A DNA stretch of 64,000 bases from Fulvivirgaceae bacterium JP3-4 (GTDB lineage Bacteria > Bacteroidota > Bacteroidia > Cytophagales > Cyclobacteriaceae), in NCBI GenBank assembly GCA_029309925.1, contig JARKND010000004.1, forward strand, positions 620,001 to 684,000. The letters are read 5' to 3'. How positions within the stretch are numbered: the stretch's first letter is position 1; every line of letters begins with the position of its first letter. The translations under genes and the position numbers were made by a program. Under the pieces are notes generated by a model. That model saw only the letters and a program-made list of their open reading frames with translations, was not told the DNA's origin and searched no databases. Shown piece after piece: positions 1 to 10,574 of this stretch.

Positions 1-1376
1 TCAGTGCACCACGATGGGCCGTTGGTCGGTCCGATGATCGCATCAAGACCAAACTCTTTCAGTGTGTCGTCTATCGCTTTCCTGGCTGTCTGCTGCATTC
101 GTGCAACAGCGTCTGTGTATTCTTTCGAATCAAGTCCGGCTTTTTCCTGGGAACCAACCAGTATCTCCTGCTTGAAAAACGGCATCGCCTTCGCTTCGTT
201 CTCGGTATTAAACCGGATAACCTCCTCCAGCGATTTTACTTTTGCGTTCGCGTTTGCCAGGTATTTGTTTACCCCATCCTTGAACTGAAACTGAAGCACT
301 GAGTATTCATCATTCGAAATGGATTTGGTCTTCGCGCGAAAATCGACTTCTATCACCTCGGCACCCTGTTGTCTAATGACGTTCAGCGCATCGGCCAGCA
401 GGCTATCAACGGCTTCATGTACTTTAAGGTAGGATTTTTCGACCCCGATCTTTTTTCCTTTCAAACCATCTGATTTCAAAAAAGAAGTGTAGTCACGTTG
501 AAATTTCCCTTCGCTTCGTGTAGTGTAGGGGTCGGCCTCGTCAACTCCACACAAAGCTCCCAATAAGATTGCGGCATCCTTGACCGTTCGCGTCATAGGG
601 CCAGCAGTATCCTGTGTAACCGAAATCGGAATGATACCTGCCCTGCTCCAAAGCCCAACCGTTGGCTTTATTCCCACAAGGCCGTTGATCGATGAAGGGC
701 ATCCGATCGACCCATCCGTTTCCGTCCCGATACCCACTGCACACAAATTTGCCGCTACGGCAGTTCCTGTCCCTGAACTTGACCCGCATGGATTGCGATC
801 GAGAATATAGGGATTGCGCGTTTGCCCTCCCCTGCTGCTCCATCCACTGCTTGAACGGGTCGATCTGAAATTTGCCCATTCGCTGAGATTTGTTTTTCCG
901 AGAAGCACGGCCCCCGCCTCGCGTAACTTTGCCACAATGAAAGCATCCTTTGATGCGATATTTCCTTCGAGCGCTAAAGACCCAGCCGTGGTCATCATCT
1001 TATCGCCTGTGTCAATATTGTCTTTGATAAGAATAGGAATTCCGTGAAGTGCGCCTCTCACTTTGCCATCTCTCCTTTCGGCATCGAGTCCGTCAGCGAT
1101 AGCCAGCGCGTCTGGATTTATTTCGATAACAGAATTGAGTTGCGGGCCGTTCTTGTCGATTTCAGTGATGCGTTTCAGATACAGCTCACACAGCTGGCGC
1201 GAAGTGTACTTGCCTGAAGCCATCGCTTGCTGCAAAGCATCAATGTCCATCTCGTCAAGCTCGAATGCCGCATCTTTTTTTGAATCGTGCGGTGATGTTT
1301 TACAGGCACTAACAAATAAGGCCGGGAGAACAAATGCTGCCACGCCCGTACGGTGAATAAAATCTCTGCGCTTCAT
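1..1376 (-). CDS. amidase-signature hydrolase, lipoprotein (3' end cut off by window)
   Basis: Reading leftward from ATG at 1376 there is an open frame of 458 codons that runs off the window start, so the C-terminus is missing. The N-terminus has a twin-arginine-like RRDFI followed by a hydrophobic stretch and a lipobox (FVSAC), so it is probably an envelope lipoprotein. Amidase-signature features follow in order: the catalytic Lys in IPILIKDN, a Ser-rich CGSSSGTGTAVAAN segment (cis-Ser), and TETDGSIGCPSS holding the Ser nucleophile. Members hydrolyse amide bonds through a Ser-cisSer-Lys triad; the substrate cannot be read from sequence. It is not GatA of the tRNA amidotransferase, because that enzyme has no export signal. 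Short open frames in other phases inside this region are shadows. Confidence 0.9.
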   Translation of the reverse strand, partial: MKRRDFIHRTGVAAFVLPALFVSACKTSPHDSKKDAAFELDEMDIDALQQAMASGKYTSRQLCELYLKRITEIDKNGPQLNSVIEINPDALAIADGLDAERRDGKVRGALHGIPILIKDNIDTGDKMMTTAGSLALEGNIASKDAFIVAKLREAGAVLLGKTNLSEWANFRSTRSSSGWSSRGGQTRNPYILDRNPCGSSSGTGTAVAANLCAVGIGTETDGSIGCPSSINGLVGIKPTVGLWSRAGIIPISVTQDTAGPMTRTVKDAAILLGALCGVDEADPYTTRSEGKFQRDYTSFLKSDGLKGKKIGVEKSYLKVHEAVDSLLADALNVIRQQGAEVIEVDFRAKTKSISNDEYSVLQFQFKDGVNKYLANANAKVKSLEEVIRFNTENEAKAMPFFKQEILVGSQEKAGLDSKEYTDAVARMQQTARKAIDDTLKEFGLDAIIGPTNGPSWCT

Positions 1377-1397
1377 GGGTATCTCTTGGTATAATAA

Positions 1398-1432
1398 AAA
1401 AGCCCGCGCTCATGTTTTGAACCCGGGCTTTT
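1398..1432 (-). terminator. rho-independent terminator
   Basis: A 9-bp stem (AAAAGCCCG at 1398-1406 with CGGGCTTTT at 1424-1432) has a 17-nt loop. On the minus strand it follows the stop codon of the 34-residue protein and runs into a T-rich tract, so it should end that transcript before the amidase start at 1376. Confidence 0.75.
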
Positions 1433-1443
1433 CGAAGGATAAA

Positions 1444-1548
1444 TTAACTTCTGTTCGCCTTTTTCGCCTTCTTCTCAGCACGTTTCTCTTTCAAGGTTTT
1501 CAAAGGTTTTTTCTTGTCTTCCTTCCGTTTGTCTTCTCCTTTTGCCAT
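1444..1548 (-). CDS. 34-residue lysine-rich basic protein
   Basis: A short minus-strand frame starts with MAKGEDKRKE and ends with KKAKKANRS. About half of its residues are charged and most of those are lysine or arginine. It is followed at once by a strong hairpin terminator, which supports it being a real transcribed unit. Similar tiny Lys-rich proteins beginning MAKG occur in Bacteroidota, but I know no assigned function. It is not the ribosomal protein THX, whose Arg-rich core pattern is absent. A nucleic-acid-binding or ribosome-associated role is only a guess from its charge. Confidence 0.55.
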   Translation of the reverse strand: MAKGEDKRKEDKKKPLKTLKEKRAEKKAKKANRS

Positions 1549-2087
1549 AGTTAGTTGGTTTAGACTCAATATTAATAAAAGCAGGAATAACTTTCAAATG
1601 GTCCGGGAACTGCTATTACCAAAAGCGTCAGCCATATCGGGTGTCGATCAGGATGATAACATTTTTCATTCATTAAACGGGTTTTCGCTTTCGCGCCAGA
1701 CCATGAATCATTACCTGTAAAATCTGCATGTGGCGCGACTTACGATTTCATAAATTTTCTACCGACATCAAATCCCTTACGGGATTAGAATGCAGCGAGC
1801 GAAAGCAAGTTCGGCTGCACACCGTTCCTTTGTCGGTTAAAAACTAATTTCAGAAAATCGGTGCACTCAGTCCCGTCAGGGACGAGATATCGGTAGAAAG
1901 GCAGGTCACCACAAAACCGTGTCGACTGCGCATTAGTTGTGAAATGTTCATCATGAGCGACACGGAACGGGATGACCTCATCACCCGCAGGTTCCATCAC
2001 ATTGTAATCTGATGAATTACCTCTCCAACAAAATCTGGTTGTATAATCGACACACATTACATAACTTCCATTATAACGACATCCGCC
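1549..2087. other. 539-nt spacer with REP-like inverted pair
   Basis: No convincing gene lies here. The left part is AT-rich and should hold the promoter of the small basic protein (minus strand). The centre holds two inverted copies of a 30-nt element (1756-1785 and 1870-1899), listed separately. The right part should carry the promoter of the TIM-barrel gene at 2088. An open minus-strand frame across 1785-2264 is rejected because it runs through the repeat and into the next gene. Confidence 0.6.
1756..1899. repeat. inverted pair of REP-like 30-nt elements
   Basis: The copy at 1870-1899 contains GTCCCGTCAGGGAC (a small palindrome) followed by a tail ending in ATCGGTAGAAA. The copy at 1756-1785 is the same element reversed, with ATCCCGTAAGGGAT and GTCGGTAGAAA when read on the minus strand. 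The pair faces inward around an 84-nt spacer, which itself has a TGCAGC/GCTGCA hairpin (1791-1796 and 1814-1819). A palindromic head with a conserved GGTAGAAA tail in inverted pairs is the classical layout of REP/BIME elements mobilised by RAYT-type transposases. No such transposase is in the window. Confidence 0.7.
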
Positions 2088-3080
2088 ATGAACCATCGCA
2101 GACTCTTCATTAAACAACTCGGACTTACCTCGCTCGCATTTGGCGTGAGCAGTTCCTTCCCACCAAGTCTCTTTGCCGATCCCCCTGGCAGCAAGCAATT
2201 TTTCGATATTTCGCTGGCGGAATTTTCTTTTGCGACTTCTCTGTTTGCCGGTCAGATGAATCACCTCGACTTTGCTGCAAAGGCAAAGAATGAGTTCGGC
2301 ATCGACAAGGTGGAATACGTTTCAATGTTCTTTAAGGAAAAACCTACCAGTAAAGAATACATCGGTGAGATGAAGAAGCGCGCTGCAGACAATGGGGTGA
2401 CGAGCAATCTGATTATGGTGGATGGAATGGGCAATCTTGGCGACCTTGACGCAGCTAAACGCCAACAAGCCATTGACAATCATATACCGTGGATTGAAGC
2501 AGCGAAGGAACTCGGCTGCCAGGCCATCCGTGTTAACCTCGATGGTGAAGGAAGCGATGAGGAAGTAGCAAAAGCATGTGTTGAAGGATACTCAAAGCTG
2601 CTGGAGATTGGTGAAAAGTATCGCCTCAATATTCTTGTCGAGAATCATGTGGGCCCGTCTGTCAATCCTGACTGGCTTGTTGGCGTAATGAAGCAAGTGA
2701 AGAATAAATATGCGGGACTTTTAGTCGACACTGCAAACTTTGTGCGTTATAAAGTGGAAGCTATGACAATCGAAGCGTACAAGAATGCGAAAATGATTGC
2801 TACCTATGACAAGTATGACGGAGTGAGAAAGCTCATGCCATTCGCCAAAGGTGTCAGCCTGAAAACACACATGATCGATCAGGAAGGGAAAGAGAAGGAA
2901 ACAGATTTTGTCAAACTTCTCAAAATCGTCAAAGACTCAGGGTTCAAAGGAGTTATAGGCGTAGAATACGAAGGGTCATTCCTCAAAAATGTCGTTCAAA
3001 TGCCGGGTGATTATCTGCCCGAAGCTGAAGGAATAAAAGTCACAAGAGATCTTTTGAAAAAAATTGGGAGCGAAATTTAA
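2088..3080 (+). CDS. exported sugar-phosphate isomerase/epimerase-like TIM-barrel protein
   Basis: The 330-residue product begins MNHRRLFIKQLG followed by a hydrophobic stretch and a likely cleavage site before ADPP, a twin-arginine-type export signal. The rest matches the xylose-isomerase-like TIM-barrel family: barrel strands end in candidate metal ligands in ILVENH, LLVDTANF, SLKTHMID and GVIGVEYEG. Such proteins isomerise or epimerise sugars or cyclitols, or act as endonuclease-IV-like folds; the substrate is unknown. The stop codon directly abuts the start of the SGNH hydrolase gene (0-nt gap), so the two are almost certainly co-transcribed, which suggests joint processing of acylated sugars in the periplasm (inference). 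Confidence 0.85.
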   Translation: MNHRRLFIKQLGLTSLAFGVSSSFPPSLFADPPGSKQFFDISLAEFSFATSLFAGQMNHLDFAAKAKNEFGIDKVEYVSMFFKEKPTSKEYIGEMKKRAADNGVTSNLIMVDGMGNLGDLDAAKRQQAIDNHIPWIEAAKELGCQAIRVNLDGEGSDEEVAKACVEGYSKLLEIGEKYRLNILVENHVGPSVNPDWLVGVMKQVKNKYAGLLVDTANFVRYKVEAMTIEAYKNAKMIATYDKYDGVRKLMPFAKGVSLKTHMIDQEGKEKETDFVKLLKIVKDSGFKGVIGVEYEGSFLKNVVQMPGDYLPEAEGIKVTRDLLKKIGSEI

Positions 3081-3770
3081 ATGAACAAATTCTATTTTTT
3101 CCTCGCGGCTTTTGCGCTGACGATCTCTTTTTCGCAAGCCCAGGTCACCAACCAACGGCTCTTCGACACCATTCCCTTTTTGCCTGAGCATTATGCAAGG
3201 CGTGTGGCCCAGTTCGAGCGCGAATTGCTCCGCCCTGGGCGCATTGTATTCCTTGGCAACAGCATTACTGAGGCAGGTCAATGGGCCAGCCTGATCGGAG
3301 ACACCTCAGTCGTCAATCGTGGTATCGCTGGAGATATTACATTCGGTGTATTGAAACGGTTGGACGCGATCATCGAATCAAAGCCATCCAAATTGTTCCT
3401 CCTGATCGGTATCAATGACATCGGCAAGGATATTCCGGACGCAGTGATTGCTGACAACATCCGCAAAATTATCGAACGGTTCAGGCGCGACTCTCCCGCA
3501 ACGAGGATTTACATTCAAAGTATCCTTCCCGTAAATCCGCAGGTTAAAAATTTCCCCCAGCATTACGACAAAAACGAACACGTGAAACGAGCAAACGCGT
3601 ATATCGCCAGCGTTGTAAAGAAAGCGAAGGTCACGCTTATAGACACGTTTAACCTTTTCGCTGATGGCGAAGGGCTCCTCATACATCAATATACATTTGA
3701 TGGGTTGCACCTGAACGCTGACGGTTATAAGCGCTGGGTCGAGCACCTTCGTGCAGTCGGGGCGCTGTAG
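3081..3770 (+). CDS. secreted SGNH/GDSL-family esterase
   Basis: The 229-residue product has a signal peptide ending FSQAQ near residue 21. SGNH blocks are visible: block I as FLGNSITEAG (GNSI instead of GDSL, with the Ser nucleophile kept), an Asn-containing block III as LLIGINDIG, and block V as FDGLHLNADG with the catalytic Asp and His. This fits periplasmic acylesterases that remove acetyl groups from sugars or cell-wall polymers. It starts immediately after the stop of the TIM-barrel gene and is probably translated from the same mRNA. Specific substrate unknown. Confidence 0.88.
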   Translation: MNKFYFFLAAFALTISFSQAQVTNQRLFDTIPFLPEHYARRVAQFERELLRPGRIVFLGNSITEAGQWASLIGDTSVVNRGIAGDITFGVLKRLDAIIESKPSKLFLLIGINDIGKDIPDAVIADNIRKIIERFRRDSPATRIYIQSILPVNPQVKNFPQHYDKNEHVKRANAYIASVVKKAKVTLIDTFNLFADGEGLLIHQYTFDGLHLNADGYKRWVEHLRAVGAL

Positions 3771-4018
3771 CATCTATACAATTTTTTACCTCACGTGAAC
3801 CTCGGTCATATACTTTCTGTTCTGGTTTTGCAGATCAGCTGGACGAAGGCGTTGGCATGATTTTTTTATCCTGATGATTTCTGTGCTTTAATCGACTACT
3901 GTGGAGTTTTCTCGACACAACTGAAAATTTTTCTCGCGGTACCGGCTATTGCACAGCACGGTTTTAACATCTTTACCTAACTTTTCTTTCTACCTATTAT
4001 AAAACATTTGCCCACTAT

Positions 4019-7000
4019 ATGAGAAAAAAATCCAGTTCTTCCTCACTAGCAGGGAAAGCCAATGGTACGCACGGTACCAACGGTTCACACGGCAGTGCAA
4101 CACTCGCGCGACCGAAAGCCGGGGGCAAGAAGAAAAACGAGATCCCGGTGATCCAGCGGGTTGAAATCGCTCCGCAATATGATCCCCTCAACGGATTTCT
4201 CGACTCCCGCGAACTGCTACGCGTTCTTACCGAAGTAAAATCCGGAAACTTCAGTGCGCGTATGCCGTTCGACCAGATCGGTTTGAGCGGAAAAGTTTGC
4301 GATACCCTGAACGAGATTATTGCCCTCAACGAAAAAATGATGAACGAGTTTACGCGTGCCGGTCAGATCATCGGTAAGCAAGGTAAACTCAATCAACGAA
4401 TTGAAGTACCGAGTGCCAAAGGTTCGTGGGGCGCGGGTGTCGATTCAATAAATGGTCTCATCTCTGACCTTGTGCACCCAACGATTGAAATTGCTCGTGT
4501 AATTTCTTCCGTGGCAAAAGGAAACTTGTCACAGGAAATGCCATTGGAGATTGGTGGTCACACGCTTCAGGGTGAATTCGCTCAGATCGCGCGTGAAGTA
4601 AACGACATGGTGAAGCAGTTGAATCTCTTCTCCATGGAGGTAACGCGTGTGGCGAGGGAAGTGGGCTCCGAAGGAAAGCTTGGAGGTCAGGCAAAAGTAA
4701 AAGGCGTTGCGGGTGTGTGGAAGGATCTTACAGACTCAGTAAACCAGATGGCTTCGAACCTGACTGGACAGGTGCGTAACATCGCGGAAGTAACAACGGC
4801 CGTGGCGAAGGGTGACTTGTCGAAGAAGATCACTGTGGACGTGAAAGGTGAAATCCTTGAGTTGAAGAACACGATTAACACCATGGTGGATCAGCTCAAC
4901 TCATTCTCTTCTGAAGTAACTCGCGTGGCACTTGAAGTAGGTACCGAAGGTAAACTCGGTGGACAGGCGCAGGTGAAAGGTGTTGCCGGTACATGGAAAG
5001 ATTTGACTGACTCTGTAAACCAGATGGCGTCTAACCTTACAGGTCAGGTGCGTAACATCGCGGAAGTAACAACTGCGGTGGCGAAAGGTGACTTGTCAAA
5101 GAAGATCACGGTGGACGTAAAGGGTGAAATTCTTGAATTGAAGAATACAATCAACACGATGGTGGATCAGCTGAACTCATTCTCAGCTGAAGTAACGCGT
5201 GTTGCTCGCGAAGTAGGTACGGAAGGTAAGCTTGGCGGACAGGCAACGGTAAAAGGTGTTGGTGGTGTTTGGAAGGATCTTACAGATTCCGTAAACCAGA
5301 TGGCATCTAACCTTACTGGCCAGGTACGTAACATCGCACAGGTAACAACTGCGGTGGCTCGTGGCGACTTAAGCCGCAAGATCACTGTGGACGTAAAAGG
5401 TGAAATCCTCGAGTTGAAAGATACAATCAACACGATGGTGGATCAGCTCAACTCATTCGCATCGGAAGTAACGCGTGTTGCTCGTGAAGTGGGTTCCGAA
5501 GGTAAACTTGGTGGACAAGCTACGGTGAAAGGTGTTGGTGGTGTTTGGAAAGACCTCACTGACTCTGTAAACCAAATGGCATCTAACCTTACTGGTCAGG
5601 TGCGTAACATCGCTCAGGTAACAACTGCGGTGGCGAAAGGTGACCTGTCTCGCAAGATCACGGTGGATGTAAAAGGTGAAATCCTCGAGTTGAAAGATAC
5701 GATCAACACCATGGTGGATCAGCTCAACTCATTCGCTTCTGAAGTAACTCGTGTGGCACGCGAAGTAGGTTCCGAGGGTATGCTCGGTGGTCAGGCTGAC
5801 GTGCCAGGTGTTGGTGGAACATGGAAAGATTTGACGGACTCTGTGAATAAGATGGCGGGTAACCTGACATCTCAGGTTCGTAACATCGCAGAAGTAACGA
5901 CTGCGGTGGCAAACGGTGACTTGTCTCGCAAGATCACAGTGGACGTGAAAGGTGAAATCCTCGAGTTGAAGAATACAATCAACACGATGGTGGATCAGCT
6001 CAACTCATTCGCATCCGAAGTAACTCGTGTTGCGCGTGAAGTGGGTTCTGAAGGAAAACTTGGTGGACAGGCAACGGTAATCGGTGTTGGTGGTGTTTGG
6101 AAAGATCTCACTGACTCTGTAAACCAGATGGCTTCTAACCTGACAGGTCAGGTGCGTAACATCGCAGAAGTAACAACTGCGGTAGCGAAAGGTGACTTGT
6201 CTCGTAAGATCACGGTGGACGTTCGCGGAGAAATTCTCGAGTTGAAGAACACGATCAATACGATGGTTGATCAGCTCAACTCATTCGGATCTGAGGTAAC
6301 GCGTGTAGCCCGAGAGGTAGGTTCTGAAGGACAGCTCGGTGGTCAGGCCGATGTGCCAGGTGTTGCCGGTACATGGAAAGATCTCACTGACTCTGTAAAT
6401 AAAATGGCATCCAACCTGACATCTCAGGTGCGTAACATCGCGGAAGTAACAACTGCGGTGGCGAACGGTGACTTGTCTCGCAAGATCACAGTGGATGTGC
6501 AAGGTGAAATCCTTGAATTGAAAAATACGATCAACACGATGGTGGATCAGCTGCGCGGTTTTGCATCTGAAGTAACGCGTGTTGCGCGTGAAGTAGGTAC
6601 TGAAGGAAAACTTGGTGGTCAGGCTAACGTACCGGGTGTTGCTGGTACTTGGAAAGACTTGACTGACTCTGTGAACCAGATGGCGGGTAACCTTACTGCT
6701 CAGGTGCGTAACATCGCTGACGTAGCGATCGCGGTAGCAAACGGTGACTTGTCTAAGAAAATTACCGTGGACGTTCGCGGAGAGATCCTCCAGTTGAAAG
6801 AAACACTGAACACCATGGTGGATCAGTTGCGTGCGTTTGCTTCGGAAGTAACGCGTGTTGCCCGCGAAGTAGGTACAGATGGAAAATTGGGAGGTCAGGC
6901 TTTCGTACCAGGTGTTGCCGGTACATGGAAAGATTTGACTGACTCTGTAAATAAAATGACCGGTAACCTCACTGACCAGGTGCGTAACATCGCCCAGGTG

Positions 7001-10000
7001 ACAAAAGCGGTGGCGTCCGGTGACTTGTCTAAGACTGTTGCGATCGATGTGAAGGGAGAAATCCTTGACTTGAAGAACACGATCAACACAATGGTGGAAC
7101 AGTTGAACTCCTTCGCGTTTGAAGTAACACGTGTTGCTCGCGAAGTGGGTACTGAAGGTAAACTTGGTGGACAGGCTGAAGTGAAAGGTGTTGCCGGTAC
7201 ATGGAAAGATTTGACAGACTCCGTAAACATGATGGCGTCAAACCTTACTTCTCAGGTACGCGGTATCGCGAAAGTGATGACATCCGTTGCAAACGGTAAT
7301 CTTCGTCAGAAACTTTCTATCAATGCGAAAGGTGAAGTTGCCCAGTTGACGGAGACAATCAACGAAATGATCGAAACACTCGCGGTGTTTGCAGATCAGG
7401 TAACTACTGTGGCTCGCGAAGTGGGAGTTGAAGGTCGTCTCGGTGGACAGGCTAACGTACCAGGAGCATCCGGTATCTGGAAGAACCTTACAGAAAACGT
7501 AAACCAGCTTGCACAGAATCTTACTACGCAGGTACGTTCAATCTCTGAAGTGGCATCTGCCGTAACGAAAGGTGACTTGACACGAACCATCCGCGTTGAA
7601 GCGAAAGGTGAAGTGGAAGCGTTGAAAGACACGATCAACCAGATGATCGCTAACCTCCGTGCGACAACGTTGCGTAACCAGGAAACTGACTGGCTGAAAT
7701 CTAACCTTGCGAAGTTTACACAGATGTTGCAAGGTCAGAAAGACCTCAACACGGTAACGAAGCGTATCCTTTCAGAACTTGCTCAGGTTGTTAACGCTCA
7801 CTACGGTGCGTTCTATGTGCTCAAGCAGGATGACGATACGAACGTGACGAAGTTGTCCCTGTTCGCAGCTTATGCTTACAAGGAAGACAAGAACGTTCCA
7901 AAAGAATTCTCGATCGGTGAAGGTCTGATCGGACAGGTGGCTCTCGAGAAAGAGAAGATCCTGTTGACCAATGTTCCTTCAAACTATATTAAGATTAACT
8001 CAGGACTTGGAAAGGCTAAACCAGCCAACCTGATCATCCTTCCAGTGTTGTTTGAAAACAATGTAAAGGCCGTAATCGAACTTGCTTCCCTCGAAGCATT
8101 CAGTGAAACTCACCAGGACTTCCTCGGTCAGTTGACAGAATCCATCGGTATCGTGTTGAACACAATCGAAGCGAACACACGTACAGAGGAACTTCTCGCG
8201 CAGTCTCAGTCTCTTGCCTCTGAATTGAAAGTACAGCAGGAAGAATTGAGAAGAACGAACGATGAGCTGCAGGACAAGGCACTCCTCCTCGTGAAGCAGA
8301 AAGAAGAAGTGGAAGAAAAGAACAAGGAAGTGGAAGAAGCGAGAAAGTCGCTCGAAGAAAAAGCAGAACAGCTTCAGCTTACTTCCAAGTATAAGTCCGA
8401 GTTCCTTGCCAACATGTCTCACGAGTTGAGAACACCATTGAACTCACTACTGATCCTTGCACAGCAGTTGTATGAAAACGCAGAAGGCAACCTGAACGAA
8501 AAGCAGGTGCGTTATGCGAAAACCATCCACTCGTGCGGTGATGACCTGATCCAGCTGATCAATGACATCCTCGACCTTTCGAAGATCGAATCGGGTTTCA
8601 TCTCGACAAACATTGCTCCGGTACACGTTTCGGAAATTGCATCCTTCGTGGAAACAACATTCCGTCCGATCTCCGAAGCAAGGAACCTGCGTTTCAGTAT
8701 TCAGATCGAAGAGAACTTGCCAGCGCAGCTTGAAACGGACATTCAACGTCTCAACCAGATCCTCAAAAACTTGTTGTCAAATGCATTCAAGTTTACAGAA
8801 AAAGGTGGCGTAAGTCTGAAGGTGTTTGAAGCGAAGCCTGGTACATGGAAATCGGCAGCACCGCTCGATCAGTCGAAGAAAGTCATCGGCTTCTCTATTA
8901 CTGACACGGGTATCGGTATCCCACAGGATAAGCAGATGATTATTTTTGAAGCATTCCAGCAGGCTGAAGGTTCAACTTCGCGTAAATATGGTGGAACCGG
9001 TCTTGGACTTTCCATCAGCCGCGGTCTTGCCGAACTCCTCGGTGGTACCATTGAGCTTGACAGTGCGCCTGGACGCGGAAGTACCTTTACGCTTTATCTG
9101 CCATCGCAAAGCGTTCCGGCCACAACCTCTAAGAAGACGAACGAGAACATCAAGGCAATTCAGCAACACCTCGAAGTTGACAACGATCAGGAGATCAACT
9201 CCCTGTTAGGCAACCTACGGGTTACAAACGAAGGGGTAGAGCACCGAAACCTCGAGATCGTCAGTGAGATGATCAACGAGTCGGGCGATGATCGCAACAA
9301 TATCATCCCGGGCGACAAGGTAGTGCTTGTTGTTGAAGACGATTTGCGCTTTGGCAAGATCGTGATTGAGCGTGCGCACCAGGAAGGGCTCAAAGCGATT
9401 GTAGCTACAAACTACCTTGAGGTGTTTGACTTTATCAACCGTGTCTCTCCTATCGCCATCACGCTTGATGTGAAGCTGCCGGAGACCAGCGGATGGAAAG
9501 TGATCGACTTACTGCGAAACGACCTGAATTATCGTCACATTCCGATCCACATCATCTCAGGTGAGGAAAATCGTGTGCTGGCGTTGAAGCGGGGAGCCCG
9601 AAGCTTTATGCTGAAGCCGATCGATAACGAGTCGCTGGATGAACTCTTTAAGGATATCCAGAAATTTGCAGCGCCACGGAAGAAGAATGTATTGGTTGTG
9701 GAAGACAATGAGATTGACTCATCGCAGATTGCGAAGATCCTCCAGGATGATCATGTCAACGTGAGCATTGCTCCAACCGGTGAGCGCGCACTTGAAGATA
9801 TCAATAAGACTGATTATGATTGCATAATTTTGGATTACACGCTGCCAGACATCTCCGGAATCGAGCTGATGCAGAAGGTAAGCAAGATCAAGAAGAAGCT
9901 TACTCCGGTCATTGTCTACAGTGCGAAGGATTTCAGCAGGCAGGAACTGGCCCAGATCAACCTGAATTCAAACGCAGTGTTGCTTAAAGGTGTGAATTCC

Positions 10001-10483
10001 ATTGAACATCTGCTGGAAGAAGTTGTTACACACATACATATACCACATAAGGAACTTCCTCAGGAGAAGCGCAGGATTATCGAGAACATCCGAAGCAAAG
10101 AGGATATCCTGACGAACAAGACGGTTTTGGTGGTGGATGATGACGTTCGTAACCTGTTTGCACTGACAACGGTTTTTGAAAGATTCAACATCACGGTGAT
10201 CACAGCGGAGTCCGGCAAGGAAGCGATTCAGATTCTTAACGAGAATCCGAAGATTGAAATGGTGCTGATGGATATTATGATGCCTGAAATGGATGGTTAC
10301 GAAACCACTTCCAAGATCAGACGAGAACATAAGAACAGTTCATTGCCGATAATTGCCGTAACAGCCAAGGCGATGAAGGGTGACAGGCAAAAATGTATCG
10401 AAGCGGGAGCTTCCGATTATATTACTAAACCTGTAAAAATCGACCAGCTGCTCTCGTTGATGAGACTCTGGTTCTGTAAATAA
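4019..10483 (+). CDS. giant poly-HAMP hybrid histidine kinase with GAF and three receivers
   Basis: The 2154-residue product has no signal peptide or membrane segment, so the HAMP array is cytoplasmic. Order: a Gly/Lys/Ser-rich start; a HAMP array at about residues 65-1220; GAF at about 1243-1390; a charged coiled coil; HisKA with phospho-acceptor H1468 in [10 protein letters not shown]; HATPase with DTGIGIP from D1629 and GGTGLGLS; then three receivers with phospho-Asp at D1817, D1939 and D2085. The array has eleven 92-residue units, each a HAMP pair marked by WKDLTDSVN, with the Trp at 234, 326 and so on to 1154 in perfect register. The layout recalls fungal group III (Nik1-type) osmosensing kinases and soluble poly-HAMP sensors. 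The downstream REC-kinase and lone receiver are likely relay partners. The signal is unknown. Confidence 0.95.
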   Translation: MRKKSSSSSLAGKANGTHGTNGSHGSATLARPKAGGKKKNEIPVIQRVEIAPQYDPLNGFLDSRELLRVLTEVKSGNFSARMPFDQIGLSGKVCDTLNEIIALNEKMMNEFTRAGQIIGKQGKLNQRIEVPSAKGSWGAGVDSINGLISDLVHPTIEIARVISSVAKGNLSQEMPLEIGGHTLQGEFAQIAREVNDMVKQLNLFSMEVTRVAREVGSEGKLGGQAKVKGVAGVWKDLTDSVNQMASNLTGQVRNIAEVTTAVAKGDLSKKITVDVKGEILELKNTINTMVDQLNSFSSEVTRVALEVGTEGKLGGQAQVKGVAGTWKDLTDSVNQMASNLTGQVRNIAEVTTAVAKGDLSKKITVDVKGEILELKNTINTMVDQLNSFSAEVTRVAREVGTEGKLGGQATVKGVGGVWKDLTDSVNQMASNLTGQVRNIAQVTTAVARGDLSRKITVDVKGEILELKDTINTMVDQLNSFASEVTRVAREVGSEGKLGGQATVKGVGGVWKDLTDSVNQMASNLTGQVRNIAQVTTAVAKGDLSRKITVDVKGEILELKDTINTMVDQLNSFASEVTRVAREVGSEGMLGGQADVPGVGGTWKDLTDSVNKMAGNLTSQVRNIAEVTTAVANGDLSRKITVDVKGEILELKNTINTMVDQLNSFASEVTRVAREVGSEGKLGGQATVIGVGGVWKDLTDSVNQMASNLTGQVRNIAEVTTAVAKGDLSRKITVDVRGEILELKNTINTMVDQLNSFGSEVTRVAREVGSEGQLGGQADVPGVAGTWKDLTDSVNKMASNLTSQVRNIAEVTTAVANGDLSRKITVDVQGEILELKNTINTMVDQLRGFASEVTRVAREVGTEGKLGGQANVPGVAGTWKDLTDSVNQMAGNLTAQVRNIADVAIAVANGDLSKKITVDVRGEILQLKETLNTMVDQLRAFASEVTRVAREVGTDGKLGGQAFVPGVAGTWKDLTDSVNKMTGNLTDQVRNIAQVTKAVASGDLSKTVAIDVKGEILDLKNTINTMVEQLNSFAFEVTRVAREVGTEGKLGGQAEVKGVAGTWKDLTDSVNMMASNLTSQVRGIAKVMTSVANGNLRQKLSINAKGEVAQLTETINEMIETLAVFADQVTTVAREVGVEGRLGGQANVPGASGIWKNLTENVNQLAQNLTTQVRSISEVASAVTKGDLTRTIRVEAKGEVEALKDTINQMIANLRATTLRNQETDWLKSNLAKFTQMLQGQKDLNTVTKRILSELAQVVNAHYGAFYVLKQDDDTNVTKLSLFAAYAYKEDKNVPKEFSIGEGLIGQVALEKEKILLTNVPSNYIKINSGLGKAKPANLIILPVLFENNVKAVIELASLEAFSETHQDFLGQLTESIGIVLNTIEANTRTEELLAQSQSLASELKVQQEELRRTNDELQDKALLLVKQKEEVEEKNKEVEEARKSLEEKAEQLQLTSKYKSEFLANMSHELRTPLNSLLILAQQLYENAEGNLNEKQVRYAKTIHSCGDDLIQLINDILDLSKIESGFISTNIAPVHVSEIASFVETTFRPISEARNLRFSIQIEENLPAQLETDIQRLNQILKNLLSNAFKFTEKGGVSLKVFEAKPGTWKSAAPLDQSKKVIGFSITDTGIGIPQDKQMIIFEAFQQAEGSTSRKYGGTGLGLSISRGLAELLGGTIELDSAPGRGSTFTLYLPSQSVPATTSKKTNENIKAIQQHLEVDNDQEINSLLGNLRVTNEGVEHRNLEIVSEMINESGDDRNNIIPGDKVVLVVEDDLRFGKIVIERAHQEGLKAIVATNYLEVFDFINRVSPIAITLDVKLPETSGWKVIDLLRNDLNYRHIPIHIISGEENRVLALKRGARSFMLKPIDNESLDELFKDIQKFAAPRKKNVLVVEDNEIDSSQIAKILQDDHVNVSIAPTGERALEDINKTDYDCIILDYTLPDISGIELMQKVSKIKKKLTPVIVYSAKDFSRQELAQINLNSNAVLLKGVNSIEHLLEEVVTHIHIPHKELPQEKRRIIENIRSKEDILTNKTVLVVDDDVRNLFALTTVFERFNITVITAESGKEAIQILNENPKIEMVLMDIMMPEMDGYETTSKIRREHKNSSLPIIAVTAKAMKGDRQKCIEAGASDYITKPVKIDQLLSLMRLWFCK
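4628..7675 (+). repeat. eleven-fold 276-bp tandem coding repeat (HAMP pairs)
   Basis: The conserved Trp codon of each unit lies at 4718, 4994 and so on to 7478, which is exactly ten steps of 276 bp with no insertion or deletion. Long stretches are nearly identical between units at DNA level, for example around GTGCGTAACATCGC. The last unit (WKNLTENVN) is more diverged, and the preceding unit around residue 137 is degenerate with five extra residues. Central units are the most alike, as expected for expansion by unequal recombination or gene conversion. The region is at risk of misassembly in short-read data. Confidence 0.93.
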
Positions 10484-10487
10484 AAAC

Positions 10488-10562
10488 GGCTTCAAGCTAC
10501 AAGCCTCAAGCTACAAGCAGTGCAGTGCATTTGCTTGAAGCGTAAGGCTTGCAGCTTGCAGC
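10488..10562. repeat. inverted heptamer array (hairpin spacer)
   Basis: Four direct 7-nt units of the form CTNCAAG/CTACAAG (10489-10518) face a reversed set of GCTTGNA-type units (10532-10562) across a short loop. Folded as RNA this makes a long imperfect hairpin followed by TTTTAAAA. It fills almost the whole gap between the poly-HAMP kinase and the REC-kinase and could act as a terminator, attenuator or mRNA-stability element. The same unit type recurs at 43953-44084. Confidence 0.75.
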
Positions 10563-10574
10563 TTTTAAAAAACT

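Noticed and set aside
541-879. Minus-strand open frame of 112 codons inside the amidase region
   Set aside because: It is the amidase DNA read in another phase; the amidase frame shows conserved motifs across this region and this one shows none.
1785-2264. Minus-strand frame of 159 codons across the spacer and the TIM-barrel gene
   Set aside because: It runs through the REP-like repeat and antisense to a gene with a clear family, and has no protein-like features.
4687-7638. Recurrent minus-strand frames within the poly-HAMP array
   Set aside because: They repeat with the 276-bp period and are antisense products of the HAMP codons.
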